Source: Chitinophaga sedimenti (GTDB lineage: Bacteria > Bacteroidota > Bacteroidia > Chitinophagales > Chitinophagaceae). Taken from it: 64,000 bases of DNA. The stretch is taken from assembly GCF_023156195.1 (NCBI RefSeq), contig NZ_JAKUKA010000001.1:806001-870000 (forward strand), written 5' to 3'. Of the stretch, positions 1-12,677 are shown piece after piece (position 1 is the stretch's first letter; the number at the start of each line of letters is the position of its first letter). Made by a program: the position numbers and the translations under genes. Below the pieces are notes generated by a model that worked only from the letters and a program-made list of their open reading frames with translations, was not told the DNA's origin and did no database searches.

Positions 1-1
1 C

Positions 2-3000
2 ACGGAGAATATGTCTTTCGTTATTATCCAGCACCTGTCGCCGGACTTTAAAAGTCTGCTGGTGGAGCTGGTGGCCCGCCACACGCACATGAAAGTGGTG
101 GAAGCTGCCGACGGACAACCCGTGCAGAAGAACCATATCTACGTTATTCCCAATAATAAATTCATTTCTATCAGGAAAGGACGGATGGTGCTCGCTGCCA
201 AGTCGCACGACAGCTCGCCCAATAATGCGATCGACATCTTCTTTTCTTCGCTGGCGGAGGACAAAAAGGATTGTGCCATCGCTGCGGTGCTGTCTGGCAC
301 TGGTTCTGACGGGACAAAAGGCATCGCAAAGATCAAGGAGCATGGTGGCATGGTGCTGGTACAAGAGCCCAACACCGCGCGTTTCGACGGGATGCCCAAC
401 AGTGCCATTAATTCAGGAAATGCCGATATTATAACCTCTCCGGCGAAAATGCCCGAGGCAATTTTGTCTTTTATGCAGGAGCCCAGTCCCGCGTCGATAA
501 ACGAAGTGGAACTGGACGAAGAGCTGCTTTCCCGCATCTTCGCACTTATTGCCAAAGAGGCGGGACAGGATTTTCATTACTATAAAACGCCTACCATTCT
601 CCGCCGCATCAGCCGCAGGGTAGTAATGGGGAATTATAAAAATGCCGAGGCTTACGTGGAGCGCCTGCAACAGGATCCGGCGGAGGTGAAGAGTCTTGCG
701 AAGGACTTCCTGATCGGGGTAACCCGCTTTTTCCGCGATAAAGATGCTTTTGAAATATTGAGCGACAAAGTGTTACCAGGCATCATTTCCGCCAAAGAAA
801 ACGGGGAACAGATCAAGGTGTGGATACCGGCCTGCAGTACCGGCGAAGAGGCGTATTCCGTGGCAATGGCCATCGAGGAGGCCCTGGCACAAACGAATAA
901 ACGCGTAGAAGTAAAAATATTTGCCACCGATATAGATGCCGCGAACCTCGAAGTGGCATCGGCAGGCATATACCCCGCCAGCATCGAAAAGGATGTGACA
1001 GCGAGCGAGCTGCTGGAGAAGTATTTTATCTTTAAGAATAAGCACTATCACATCACTTCCCGCATTCGTAAAAAGATCGTATTTGCGAAACACGACATTA
1101 TCAAGGACCCGCCATTTATCAAAAACGACCTGGTATGTTGCCGCAATATGCTCATTTACATGAACAATGTGTTGCAGGAAAGAGTATTCAGCATCCTGCA
1201 TTTCGCGGTAAGCCGCGGCGGTTACCTGTTTCTCGGTCCCAGCGAAAACCCGACGTTCGAAAAAAGTACAGTACAGCTGGTGAGCCAGAAATGGAAAATA
1301 TATCGCAAAACATCCGACAGCAAGCCCCGCCCTTACCTGACGGACGGTTTCCGAACGTTGCCGGCCATGCCCGGCGATACACTGAAGGTGCGGCGGCAGA
1401 AAGATAGTGAAACGCGTGGCCAGCAGGAATTATGGGACGATATTAAAGCGACCGTAACTACCGACCTCGGTTTTCTGGCGGTGTATATCGACAGGAGTTT
1501 CGATCCGCGAAACCGTAGGTAACTACGAACTCCTGCTATCCCTGCCCAAAAAGAACCTTAGCCTGAACCTGGTGCGCATGCTGCCCCAGGACCTCTCTAT
1601 CGCCCTGAATAAAGAAATTCGGCGGGCCTGGAAAACAGGGGAGAAGATAAAAGTCGAAGGACTGGCCTTCGTGCGCAGTACCGAAACGCAGCTGTTGAAC
1701 GTGGTGATCAATCCGCACGTGCCCTCATCAGAAGATTATACGCTGGTGGTCATCAGCAAGGCCGGCACGGTAAATACCGAAAAAACGGAGCAGCACCTGC
1801 AGCAACACCGTTCCTCACCGGGACAGGATCAGGATTACATTATGAACCTGGAATCGGAGCTGACAGAGGTGAAAAATAACCTTCAGATTGCTGTGGAGGA
1901 CCCGGAGACCACGAACGAAGAGCTGCAAAGTTCCAATGAAGAGCTGTTGTCTTCCAACGAAGAACTGCAAAGTTCCAACGAAGAGCTGCAGTCGCTCAAC
2001 GAAGAACTTTACACGCTCAACACCGAGCATCAGCTGAAAATCCGCGAGCTGGTAGAGTTGAACGATGACTTAAATAACTATTTCCGAAGTACCGATATTG
2101 CGCAGATATTCCCGGATAAAAACCTGCTGATCCGCAAGTTTAACCCGGCTTCCGCCAGCATGATCAACTTCATTGAAAGTGACCTGGGGCGGCCTATATC
2201 GCACATCTCCAACAACATCCGTTATGAAACATTGCTGGATGACATCCGCCAGGTGCAGCGGTCGCACGAGGTGGTGGAAAAAGAAGTGGAGCTGAACGAA
2301 GGACGTCACCTGCTGATGCGCATTATGCCTTACGTTACCCGCGAAGACAAATATGAGGGCATCATCATTACTTTTGTTGATATCACAACGATAACGGACC
2401 TGAACAACATTGTTCGTGGCGTGTTCAATGCCAGCATGAGTGCGATTTTTGCCTTCCGTGCGGTGCGTGATGCCAAGGGAAGAATTAAAGATTTTACGAT
2501 TATCGCGGCAAATAATGTAGCCCGGAGGCTGTTTGCACTGGAGGTTAAAAAAGTGGAGGGTGGCGATCTGCGGGATCTGGCGCCTGAGCTGATCGGCGGA
2601 GAACTGATGGAGCAGTATGTATCGGTCGTGGAAAACGATAAGAGCATACAGCGCGACATTTATCTGGAGGAAAAGGAAAAATGGTACGAGCTGACAGCAG
2701 TAAAAATGCAGGACGGCTTTGTGGGCACTTTCACGGACATTACCGATAAAAAGCGTGGCGAGCAGCGGATACGCAAGAGTTACAGCGAATTGAACGAGGC
2801 GAAGGAAACGCTTAAAAAACTGAATATCGATCTTGAAGATAAAGTGAAGGGCCGTACCCGGGAGTTGTCTTTTAGCGAGGAGCGCTTCCGCCTGGTGGCG
2901 CGCGCCACTAATGATACTTTATGGGATTGGGACCTTACGGGCAACAACGTATGGTGGAGCGAGTCCTTTTCGAAGATGTTCGGTTTCCATCAATCCGGTT

Positions 3001-4400
3001 TCAGCAGGGCTGACTGGGCACAGCACATTCACCCGGATGAGCGCGACCAGGTGGAAGCGGCATTGTACACGGTGATCAACGAAAACAAAAGCCAGTGGAG
3101 CTGCGAGTACCGTTTCAAAAGGGAAAACGGGGAGTACGCACATATCCCGGACCGCGGTTATGTGTTGCATAACGAATTCGGCGTGCCTTACCGTATGCTG
3201 GGGTCGATGCTGGATATGACCGCGCTGAAAAAGGCGGAAATGGAAGTGGCGAACAATATTGCCCAGCGTCAGTTCCTGGCCGAATCGATGCCATTGATGG
3301 TATGGACCGCCGATGCCGAAGGTAAAGTTGACTTCGTGAACCGCCAGTTCGAGTTTTATACCGGTATTTTTTATGATGACGCGATGGAGGAGGGCTGGCA
3401 GCAGGCGGTTTTCCCGGAAGACCTGCCCATGTTGCTGGACACACGGGAACGTGCGGGGGCAGTGAAGGCCGATTTTCACTGTGAAGTGCGCATTATGGTC
3501 TCCAAAACGGATTTTCGCTGGAACCTGTTACGGGCCAAGGCACGCAAAGACCCACGTGGAGCACTGATCAGCTGGGTTATTACGACCACGGACATCCACG
3601 AGCAGAAGGTGATGAACGAAATATTGGAGGAAAAAGTAGAGGAACGCACCCGGCAACTGCTTGCCATCAACCATGAGCTCGAGGCCAGCAATAACGATCT
3701 GCAGCTGTTTGCTTCCGTAGCGTCGCACGATTTGCAGGAGCCGTTGCGTAAGATCCACATGTTCTCCAAATTGGTGAAAGACCGGCACAATGGCGATCTG
3801 CCGGACGATACCCATCTGTATCTTGATAAAATAATGCAGTCGGCCCGACGCATGAAGGCGCTGGTAATCAATATATTAAACTTCTCCAAGCTCTCGGCCG
3901 GCCACGACGATTTTGCCGTGACGGACATCAGCCAGGTGGTAAGGGAAGTGATGGAGGATTTTGAAGTGATTATCCGTGAGAAGAACGCGAAGATTCACGT
4001 GCAGGACATTCCACCGCTGGTGGTGAATAAACTGCAGGTACAGCAGGTGTTCCAGAACCTGATCAGCAATGCGCTGAAGTTTACGCAGCCTGGCGTAACG
4101 CCGGAGGTGATCATTACCGGCAAGCGGGTCTCGCAGTTATCTTTCACCGCGCCGGAAGACCCCAATGGGCGCTGGTGTCGCATCACGATAAAAGATAATG
4201 GAATAGGATTTGATACGGAGTACAAGAGCCGGATATTCGGATTATTCCACCGGTTGCACTCCAAAGACAGGTTTGAAGGAACAGGTATAGGCCTGGCCAT
4301 CACGAAGAAGATAGTGGAAAAGCACAATGGTATTATCACTGCGGAAAGCAATGAGGGCGAAGGTGCGGTATTTACAATCATTTTACCCATGGAACAATGA
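2..4400 (+). CDS. CheB-CheR-PAS hybrid sensor histidine kinase (5' partial, one frame break)
   Basis: The reading frame is already open at the window edge, so the start and the CheB active-site serine lie upstream. Domains in order: CheB methylesterase remainder (QHLSP and SGTGSDGTKG motifs); CheR methyltransferase (PTILRRISRR, the SAM-binding stretch IPACSTGEEAYSVAM, FATDID); a coiled coil of repeated EELQSSNEEL units at about nt 1912-2000; several PAS domains; HisKA with the phospho-histidine in ASHDLQEPLRK (codon about 3725); HATPase with DNGIGFD and GTGIGLAI. CheB and CheR normally modify chemoreceptor glutamates; in such fusions they probably feed a phosphorelay. The frame breaks near nt 1505, where GAGATC is expected and GATC is seen (two bases lost or one gained); reading resumes as IRETVGNYELLLSLP. 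The stop overlaps the next gene's start (ATGA), suggesting the receiver downstream is its partner. Family call is firm; ligand unknown. Confidence 0.93.
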
Positions 4401-4852
4401 GTATAGCAGCGGCGACTAACGCAAAGACATACAGGAAAATTCTACTAGCCGAGGATGACGAGGATGACAGGCTGATTTTTTCGGCAATTGTAAATGATCT
4501 TGGCCATGACGGCGAGTTTAGCTTTGAGGCGGTGGAAAACGGCATTGACGTGTTACAGTACCTGGACGCGCATTCAACAGCGCTTCCCAGCCTGATTATA
4601 TTAGACCAGAACATGCCTAAAATGAACGGCCGCGAAACCCTCGCAGCCTTAAAATCGGACGAGCGTTTTGCGCACATCCCGGTGGTAATATATTCTACTT
4701 ACAACGACACCCGCCTGATTCATGAGTGCATGACCGGTGGGGCAGAGCAAATCATTACCAAGCCCGATTCGTTCGACGGCTTCCGCGATATGATCCTGAA
4801 ACTCTCTGGCCGTTACCTTCAATCTGCTCAATTACAGAATAAATCTGCCTGA
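4397..4852 (+). CDS. single-domain response regulator (Rcp1/CheY-like)
   Basis: This 151-residue protein is a lone receiver domain. The acidic pocket is the ILLAEDDEDDR stretch near residues 15-25, the phospho-acceptor aspartate is in LIILDQNMPKMNG around residue 70, and the conserved lysine is in IITKPDSF near residue 122. There is no output domain, so it acts by protein contact. Its ATG overlaps the stop of the CheB-CheR kinase, so the two are translationally coupled and this receiver is the likely phosphate acceptor of that kinase. Rcp1-type receivers with the DQNMPK signature typically pair with PAS-rich kinases in Bacteroidota. Length and frame are intact. No terminator is evident in the 120 bases that follow. 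Confidence 0.93.
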   Translation: MSIAAATNAKTYRKILLAEDDEDDRLIFSAIVNDLGHDGEFSFEAVENGIDVLQYLDAHSTALPSLIILDQNMPKMNGRETLAALKSDERFAHIPVVIYSTYNDTRLIHECMTGGAEQIITKPDSFDGFRDMILKLSGRYLQSAQLQNKSA

Positions 4853-4972
4853 TCCGATCTTTTTCCGGGTCGTTTCATGGAGTAAGCCGTACGCTATTTC
4901 TGCGAATGGGTATATAAATCCTCAACACTACTGGTATAAATCACCACAGCTGGCCCGGGCCGGCTTTTCCCT

Positions 4973-5689
4973 TTAATAAGCTAGCATAAGTGAGGGCGGC
5001 TGAGTAGTGCGCCGCCGCTGGTACCCGTTCACTATGCTATCCTTCCGCCGGACCTTCGCCGCGCAGGAAGCATAAACATTCTTTCGGTCCGTATTAAAAA
5101 GCCGGTCGTGGTAATCGTCGAGTTTGGTGAGGAGGAACAGCAGGTCCTGTTTTTCGTCGTCGGTCAGGTTGCCGGCGGCCAGGGTGCTTACCATTTCCAT
5201 TTTCCTGAATACCCCGGCCAATACATCTCGTCCTTTAGGGGTAAGCCTCAGTAGTTTACTGCGCTGATCGGTCGGATCATCCTGCTGGTCTACCAGCTGC
5301 GCGTTGAGCAGGCGGCGGATAATTTCCATGCCGGTAGGCTTTTCGTGGATGTTTTGGGTGATAAGCTCCGTTTTTTTCAACTGGCCATGCTTAAGCAGGG
5401 TGGATAGGTAGCTGAATTCTTCCAAACTCTGCAACGGGGTGTGCTGTAGTGCATTGCGCGAATACAGCCGGACGTACCGGTGGAGTTTTACTATTTTTCT
5501 ACCGATAGATGCTTCCAGGCTAACATTTACTTCGGTGTTGTCTGCGAGTTTCACGCTCTTCCTTTCCCGTAACACCTTATTTCCCAGCCATCCCGCAAAA
5601 TCGGACAGGTCGGCATCCGCGCGGGCATGATGCTCCTGCTCGAATATTTCGAGATGGGAAACGAGGGAATTAAGTAAAACATAATTCAT
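4973..5689 (-). CDS. MarR-family transcriptional regulator
   Basis: A 238-residue protein with a winged-helix core at residues about 85-185: SLEEFSYLSTLLKHG, the recognition helix region KPTGMEIIRRLLNAQLV, and the wing DDPTDQRSKLLRLTPKGRDVL. This DP.DQR...L.LT.KG pattern is the MarR wing signature. It is longer than the usual 140-160 residues: about 70 residues precede the core, and a basic tail of about 35 residues (VRRKDSIVNGYQRRRT) follows it. The tail may be genuine or may come from an unrecognised indel near the 3' end, since indels are common in this sequence. The gene stands alone, convergent with the receiver gene. The inducer cannot be told from the sequence. Confidence 0.85.
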   Translation of the reverse strand: MNYVLLNSLVSHLEIFEQEHHARADADLSDFAGWLGNKVLRERKSVKLADNTEVNVSLEASIGRKIVKLHRYVRLYSRNALQHTPLQSLEEFSYLSTLLKHGQLKKTELITQNIHEKPTGMEIIRRLLNAQLVDQQDDPTDQRSKLLRLTPKGRDVLAGVFRKMEMVSTLAAGNLTDDEKQDLLFLLTKLDDYHDRLFNTDRKNVYASCAAKVRRKDSIVNGYQRRRTTQPPSLMLAY

Positions 5690-5930
5690 AGTCGATGGTA
5701 TAATTAGTGTGTTATAATGCTAACTTCCTTTTTTAGTTTGGTGTCATTCTTATTCACGGTATGCAATAGCTTTCCTATGCCCGTGGCAGGTATTGAAACA
5801 AAGCCCGTAATATGCTTTTTCTTAGCTTTCCGTGGCTGGGGTAGTGGGTATCAGACGATCACAGTTAACAGGTCCGTACGTCACAGGATTTTGGATGCCT
5901 CATAGCTAAATTCTTAAATGCATACAAATT

Positions 5931-5961
5931 TTAAAGCCGCTAATTTAATTAGCGGCTTTAA
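5931..5961. terminator. hairpin downstream of acyl-CoA synthetase
   Basis: Perfect 13-bp inverted repeat (TTAAAGCCGCTAA and its complement at 5931-5943 and 5949-5961) around a 5-nt loop, with A/T-rich flanks on both sides. It lies 53 bases past the stop of the leftward acyl-CoA synthetase gene and is probably its terminator. The rest of the 5690-6013 gap holds no gene I can support; the promoter of the leftward MarR gene should lie in its left part. Confidence 0.7.
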
Positions 5962-6013
5962 GTTAATAAGTGTTGGCTGAATATGATCTAAAATATTTGT
6001 TAATGACAGGAAA

Positions 6014-7811
6014 TCACCCGTGAACGTCGTAAATTCGTTCGATAGCGTCTTTATATTTCTCCATCACTATTTTCCTTTTTAAACTAAGTTTAGGTGTCAT
6101 CTCCCCGGTTTCGATGCTCCATTCGCGGGGCAGCAGTTCAAAACGTTTGATCTGCTCCACGTGGTTAAAATAATTATTGAAGCTCTCTACCAGGTCTTTG
6201 AACAGCGCTAGCACCTTCGGTTCCGCAATAGCAGCCTCATTGGAGGTAAACGTAAGGCCGTTTTGCGGCATCCATTGTTTAAGCATGGAGAAGGACGGGA
6301 CGATAAGCGCCCCTACAAATTTGCGTTCGTTACCCACGACCATGATCTGCTCCACGAAGGGGCTTTCTTTCATTTTATTTTCGATGGGCTGAGGCGCCAC
6401 GTATTTACCGCCGCTGGTTTTGAACAGTTCTTTTTTGCGGTCGGTTATCTTTAAGAATTTCTGTTCGATCCATACGCCGATATCGCCCGTGTGCAGCCAG
6501 CCATCGATCACTGTTTCGGCAGTGAGGTCGGGGCGTTTGTAGTAGCCTTTCATGACGGTGGGACCTTTCACAAGGATCTCTCCGTCTTCAGCCAGTTTTA
6601 CGTCGATGCCGGTGATTACAGGGCCCGTGGTGCCGAAGTACCGGTCGCCCACTGGTTTGCGGCGGTTTACGCTGATCACCGGGCTGTTTTCTGTAGGGCC
6701 GTAGCCTTCGTATACGGGGATTTGTGCGGCGTTAAAGATACGGAGCAGCTTTTCGTTACAGGCGGCGCCGCCCGTTACAATAAACCCGATGCGCCCGCCT
6801 AACGCCTCGCGCCATTTAGAGAATACCAGTTTGTTCGCTATTTTCAGCTGCAGGTTGTAGAGCAGTCCGAGGTTTTTTTGTTATCGTAACGCCCGGCCAG
6901 CGACACCGACCAGAAAAACAGTTTTCTTTTAATGCCCGTCAGTTCGTTGCCTTTCGACATGATTTTTTCGAATACCTTTTCGAGCAAACGGGGAACGGTG
7001 GTAAAGCCATCCGGTTTGATCTCGCGGAGGTTATCGGCTATCTTCTCCATGTTCTCCGCATAATAAATGCTGTAACCTGAAAACAGGTAAATGTAGGTAC
7101 ACGTTTTCTCAAAAATATGATTCAGCGGTAAAAAGCTGAGGGATCGGGCTTGCGGCGCATCTTCAAAAGGAAAGCTTTCTTTTGAGAAGAACACATTGCT
7201 CACAATGTTATGATGCGTGAGCATCACGCCTTTGGGCTGGCCGGTGGTGCCCGACGTATAAATAATGGTAGCCAGATGCTCCCAATCAATTTGTTTTTTG
7301 ATGACTTCTACCTGTTGCAAGAGTTCCGGCGTGGCCGCGTTTTTACTTTCGTCCAGTGGTCGGCCTGCGGTGTTTCGTCAAAGGTATAGATATTACGCAG
7401 GGTAGGTACATTGTTACTGATGCCGCGCACTTTTAGGAGTAATTCTTCGCTGCTTACAAACATATATTTCACCGCTGCATCGTTGAGAATGAACTCCAGT
7501 TCCTGGGCGCTGCACGTAGGATAAATAGGCACGAGCACGGCGCCGGTCTGCTGTACGGCAATGTCCGTAAACACCCATTCGGGACGGTTGTTGCTGATGA
7601 TCGCGATCTTATCTGCTCCCTCGGGCGTGTAATCGTTACCGCTAACACCAAGCTGCAACAAGCCTGCGCTAAACCTGTTGGTGATGTCTCTGACTTCCTG
7701 CGTGCTGAAGGGTTTCCATTCACCGTTTATCTTGGCGGAAAGCATTTCCTGTTTGGGAAATTTTTCCAGTTGAACATCAACGGCGTCGAACAGTCTGTAC
7801 GGTTTTATCAT
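6014..7811 (-). CDS. long-chain acyl-CoA synthetase (AMP-forming), two frame breaks
   Basis: Activates fatty acids as acyl-adenylates and then acyl-CoA. The N-terminal part reads [19 protein letters not shown] and contains the nucleotide-site motif [20 protein letters not shown]. The middle has [14 protein letters not shown], and the C-terminal part has GWLHTGDIG and [16 protein letters not shown], so all ANL-superfamily core motifs are present. The total of about 600 residues fits the FadD15/LACS-like size. The frame breaks twice: near 7330, where an A5 run should be A6 ([12 protein letters not shown] restored), and near 6875, where A7 should be A8 (KKNLGLLYN restored). Both look like homopolymer indels, so the gene is probably intact in the organism. 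It is divergent from the Crp-type regulator with a 100-bp intergenic region. Confidence 0.9.
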
Positions 7812-7911
7812 AAACGTAGGGAATTACAGATGGAAAGATAAAAAAATTATGCATTGTGTCGTGCTGCAATAAAGTTAAAGTCGGTTATCTTTATTGTTGA
7901 ACCAGTTAAAC

Positions 7912-8481
7912 ATGACCCCCTTAACAGCTGCCATCCACGCGATGAGTCCTTTATCTGCCGCCTCCATTGCGGACTTTGACGCCGAAGTAAAGTATTTGCC
8001 GCGGGTGCCGCGGTATACACAGTTGCTGGAAGTTGGGGAGGTGTCGCGACAGGTGTATTTCCTCGAAAGCGGGCTGGCGCGTGTGTTTTATTACCACAAG
8101 GGACTCGATGTAACAGATTACTTTGCAATCGAGGGACAGTTCATCGGCGGCGTGGAAAGTTTGTTTACCGGGCAGCCTTCTAAAAAGGCGATCCAGGTGC
8201 TGGAAAACAGCAATGTATATGCGATTACGTTGGAGGCGCTGGAGCGGATGAGCAGCCTGCATCACGACGTGGAGCGGGCAGGCCGGAAGATGATGATTTT
8301 TGCGTTCCTGGAGGGACAGCGCCGCATTGAATCGATCCGTTTTCATGAGGCAAAGGAACGGTATCGTGAGCTCGACAACAAATACCCCGGATTACTGAAC
8401 CGCGCACCGCTGAAATTCGTGGCTTCGTACCTGGGTATCACGCCGGTGAGCCTTAGTCGTTTACGCGCCTCGCTCGATTAA
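7912..8481 (+). CDS. Crp/Fnr-type cyclic-nucleotide-binding-domain regulator
   Basis: About 190 residues. The N-terminal two-thirds is a cNMP-binding beta roll (LLEVGEVSRQVYFLESGLARVFYY, ITLEALERMSS), followed by a helical linker and a C-terminal helix-turn-helix (RAPLKFVASYLGITPVSLSRLRASL). This is the common Bacteroidota Crp-like group; several members probably do not bind cAMP, and the ligand is unknown. I chose the ATG at 7912 (MTPLTAAIHAMS); an upstream TTG at 7894 is less likely. The gene sits between a divergent acyl-CoA synthetase and a co-directional FAD monooxygenase 48 bases downstream, which it may control. Confidence 0.85.
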   Translation: MTPLTAAIHAMSPLSAASIADFDAEVKYLPRVPRYTQLLEVGEVSRQVYFLESGLARVFYYHKGLDVTDYFAIEGQFIGGVESLFTGQPSKKAIQVLENSNVYAITLEALERMSSLHHDVERAGRKMMIFAFLEGQRRIESIRFHEAKERYRELDNKYPGLLNRAPLKFVASYLGITPVSLSRLRASLD

Positions 8482-8529
8482 TTATCATATGAGAAGCGGT
8501 TTTACGTTAGTTTGATTCAATTTTGCGGC

Positions 8530-10073
<1,544 letters not shown>

Positions 10074-10074
10074 A

Positions 10075-10528
10075 TCAGGCCGTTGTGTTTTTTTTTCATT
10101 ACCCCCATAATAAGGTTGACCAACCATAAAAGATAAGCAGCTACGGGCAATACGCCGATTTGTTCCATAAACATAGCGGCATAGGTGATATTCTTCGCGT
10201 TGCTGATATCTATGAAAAGGTCAGTTTGTACGAGGTTTGATTTAAAGTAGAAGATAAATGCAACGATCAGCACAAATGTAACCAGCGCCATGATGACCGA
10301 TACCAGGGTAAGTTTGGGAGCATGCAGTTGTTTGTTGGTGACGATGTACAGCAGCCAGAGCAGCACCAGCGGTCCAAGCAACAGCGTATGGAAGGTTAGC
10401 GGCGTAAGGTGCACCATCTCATTACCGGCAAGAATATCCATTCCGCCGTGATGAAACGGGCGGTATAGCAGCGTAATGATTACCGGCAATAACAGCCAGT
10501 TGTATGGTTTAGCCATGAAATTGCGCAT
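10075..10528 (-). CDS. small multi-pass membrane protein (copy 1 of tandem pair)
   Basis: About 150 residues with four predicted membrane helices (LLLPVIITLLY, FHTLLLGPLVLLWLLYIV, VSVIMALVTFVLIVAFIFYF, LPVAAYLLWLVNLIMGV). It starts MRNFMAKPYNWLLLP, the same opening as the following gene. A nine-A run near the 3' end decides the C-terminus: as written, the frame runs on to 10022, but with eight As the protein ends MKKNTTA just before the next ATG (stop at 10075-10077), the spacing expected of an operon. I prefer the short end. Function unknown; a role linked to respiration is only hinted at by the neighbour's oxidase-like motif. Confidence 0.7.
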
Positions 10529-10612
10529 AGAAAGAGTCGCTTCTGGAAACGAACGGGCAGCAAGTTAAGTAAATAAATGATTTACATTGGGTGTATGCCG
10601 GGTTATAAAAAA

Positions 10613-10632
10613 GGCATAACGCCCGTTATGCC
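10613..10632 (-). terminator. intrinsic terminator
   Basis: A 9-bp perfect inverted repeat (GGCATAACG and its complement) with a very short loop. On the minus strand it is followed by a run of six Ts, 28 bases past the stop of the 10660-11022 membrane gene. Confidence 0.7.
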
Positions 10633-10659
10633 CTCTTAAAATGCCATGTTATAAAGTGA

Positions 10660-11022
10660 TTACGTCCGGGGTGTTACATACCTTGGCAGTATGAACAGCT
10701 TGACCACGGTGTGCGCCACCACGGAAAGCACTACCACTACCAGCAGCAGCAACGCCTGTTTACCGGTTGAGTCAAAAAGATCCACCACTGACGATACACC
10801 TTTACCTGCATACAAAACAGTGGTGAGATAAGCAACTACGCCAGTGATCCATAACGTGAGGTGAGACCAGAAATACTTCTTCTTGTTAAATCCTGTTTTG
10901 CTGAATGAGGTGAAAAGGAGCATTACGTGTGCAACAAAAAAGGCTGCTGCTATCACGAGCATTGAGGTAAAAGCAATCATAGTTGTATATGGTTTAATAG
11001 TTGTTAATGCTAATTTAATCAT
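10660..11022 (-). CDS. small membrane protein, unknown function
   Basis: A 120-residue hydrophobic protein with three or four spans: MIAFTSMLVIAAAFFVAHVML, LTLWITGVVAYLTTVLYAG, and ALLLLVVVVLSVVAHTVVKLFILP. A Phe/Lys-rich loop (FSKTGFNKKKYFWSH) lies between spans 1 and 2. I do not recognise the family. Start choice is uncertain: ATG 11022 gives the full length, while an internal ATG at about 10980 would remove a short N-terminal stretch. It is transcribed leftward in the same direction as the COX1-motif pair but is separated from it by a terminator hairpin, so it is probably its own transcript. Confidence 0.65.
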   Translation of the reverse strand: MIKLALTTIKPYTTMIAFTSMLVIAAAFFVAHVMLLFTSFSKTGFNKKKYFWSHLTLWITGVVAYLTTVLYAGKGVSSVVDLFDSTGKQALLLLVVVVLSVVAHTVVKLFILPRYVTPRT

Positions 11023-11212
11023 TTAGATGAGAAAAACAACAGCAAAGACCGATAGGAATCCTGCCTGCTGAAGGGTGTGACACAACTGCGGCTGATAAGC
11101 GTTGTAACGCTGATCCCCTAAGTATTAGTACTGAATCCTGAAAATCATGACTGTAACGGATTTTCAACCGCTGCTTAAGCAGTTATTTTGTATCCGTAAA
11201 ACAGTTAAAAAG

Positions 11213-12555
11213 ATGCAATCCCAACAACCGAAAAAGATATTATTTGCCAACATGGCCGCAGATGGCCACTTTAATCCGCTTACGGGCATCGCTGCCTGGC
11301 TGCGCGACCAGGGGCACGATGTGCGCTGGTACACCAGCAAGTTTTATGAAGATAAAATCGTGCGGATGAACATTCCGACCTATCGCTACAAACGTGCGCT
11401 CGAAGTGAACATGGAAACGATGGACCAGGTATTTCCCGATCGTGAAGACAACCAGGGCAAACTGGCCAAATTGAAATATGATATGAAGAACTTCTTTATT
11501 CTGCGCGGACCGGAGTTTGCCGAGGATATTAAGGAGATCTATGAAGAGTTTGCGTTTGATGTGCTGGTGGCCGACATCCTTTTTACCGGCGCTCCGCTGG
11601 TACGCGAAGCCCTGAAGGTGCCGACAGTTGCTATTGGCGTTTGTCCGCTGATGGAAAGCTCTCGCGACCTTCCGCCAACCGGTATGGGCATGGTACCGGC
11701 GGGTAATATCTTCGGCAAACTGCAACACCGCATACTGCGCTGGATGGCGGAGCATTTAATTTTTAAGGAAGTGAACCAGTGCATGAACGAGGTGTATGGT
11801 CGGTATGGCCTTCCGCCGGTAAAGGGTATCCTGTTCGACGGATGGATGCAACGCTGTGACCTGCTGCTGCAAAGCGGCGTGCCGGGCTTTGAGTTTCATC
11901 GGAGTGATTTAAACCCCAATGTTCGTTTCGTAGGCGCATTGCTGCCCGATCATATGAAAAAGTCGGCGCGTTTAAACTGGAGGCTAAACGGAAGCAATAT
12001 AAAAAAGTGATACTGGTAACACAGGGCACGGCCGAGCGCGACGTGGAAAAGCTGATCGTTCCTGTGCTGGAGGCTTACAAGAACACCGAATACCTGGTCG
12101 TGGCCACTACCGGCGGTTCGCGTACGCAGGAACTGCGGGAACGTTATCCCCAGGAGAACATCGTGGTGGAAGACTTTATCAACTTTAACGAAATAATGCC
12201 CATCGCCGATGTATACGTGACCAACGGTGGTTATGGTGGCGTGATGCTGGGCATTCACCACCAGTTACCCATGGTACTGGCCGGCATCCATGAGGGTAAA
12301 AGTGAAATTACCGCCAGGGCTGGCTATTTTAAACTGGGTATTAACCTTAAAACGGAGAAGCCAACCGTGGCACGGATTAAACAGGCAGTGGATAAAGTGT
12401 TGAGTGACAAGCAATATAAAACCAATGTAAGCCGCCTGTCCGAAGAGTTTGCCCGGTACGACACGTACCGCCTGTGCGAGGAGCACATCATGGGGCTGCT
12501 TGACGGTAAAAATACCATGGTACGCCGCCTGTCCGGCGAGTTCTCCCTCTCCTGA
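11213..12555 (+). CDS. UDP-glycosyltransferase-like GT1 enzyme, one frame break
   Basis: About 447 residues with a GT-B fold. The N-terminal half carries KKILFANMAADGHFNPLTGIA, the typical acceptor-side HxxPL region of macrolide/MGT-type transferases. The C-terminal donor half has VILVTQGTAE, FINFNEIMPIADVYVTNGGYGGVMLGI and PMVLAGIHEGKSEIT, matching the nucleotide-sugar signature. It probably glycosylates a small molecule or lipid; the acceptor is unknown. The frame breaks near 11960, where A5 should be A6 (MKKVGAFKLEAKRKQYKKV restored). I favour the ATG at 11213; an ATG at 11147 would add 22 residues. It is a single gene followed by a clear terminator. Confidence 0.87.
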
Positions 12556-12579
12556 GTCGTTTTGTTACCAAATACCCCT

Positions 12580-12610
12580 AAACCGCTGCTTCGTGGAATG
12601 GCAGCGGTTT
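12580..12610 (+). terminator. intrinsic terminator
   Basis: A perfect 10-bp inverted repeat (AAACCGCTGC at 12580-12589 with its complement at 12601-12610) is followed by a T-rich tract, 25 bases past the glycosyltransferase stop. Confidence 0.8.
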
Positions 12611-12664
12611 TCCTTTTAGATAAAAAAATTCCCGATCCGACATAATACCCCGGAAAGGCGGCAG

Positions 12665-12672
12665 TAATTTTG
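12665..12672 (+). promoter_or_regulatory. Bacteroidota -7 box (TAnnTTTG)
   Basis: TAATTTTG matches the Bacteroidota sigma-ABfr -7 consensus TAnnTTTG. It ends only five bases before the ATG of the PepSY gene, which would give a very short or leaderless mRNA. No clear -33 TTTG is seen at the usual spacing, so this is a weak call. Confidence 0.4.
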
Positions 12673-12677
12673 GGGGT

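Noticed and set aside
2..4400. CheB-CheR kinase as two separate genes
   Set aside because: The second frame resumes at once with expected family sequence; a local indel explains the split better.
5717..5905. 62-codon plus-strand frame in the MarR / acyl-CoA synthetase gap
   Set aside because: No motif, no operon context, poor composition; likely chance.
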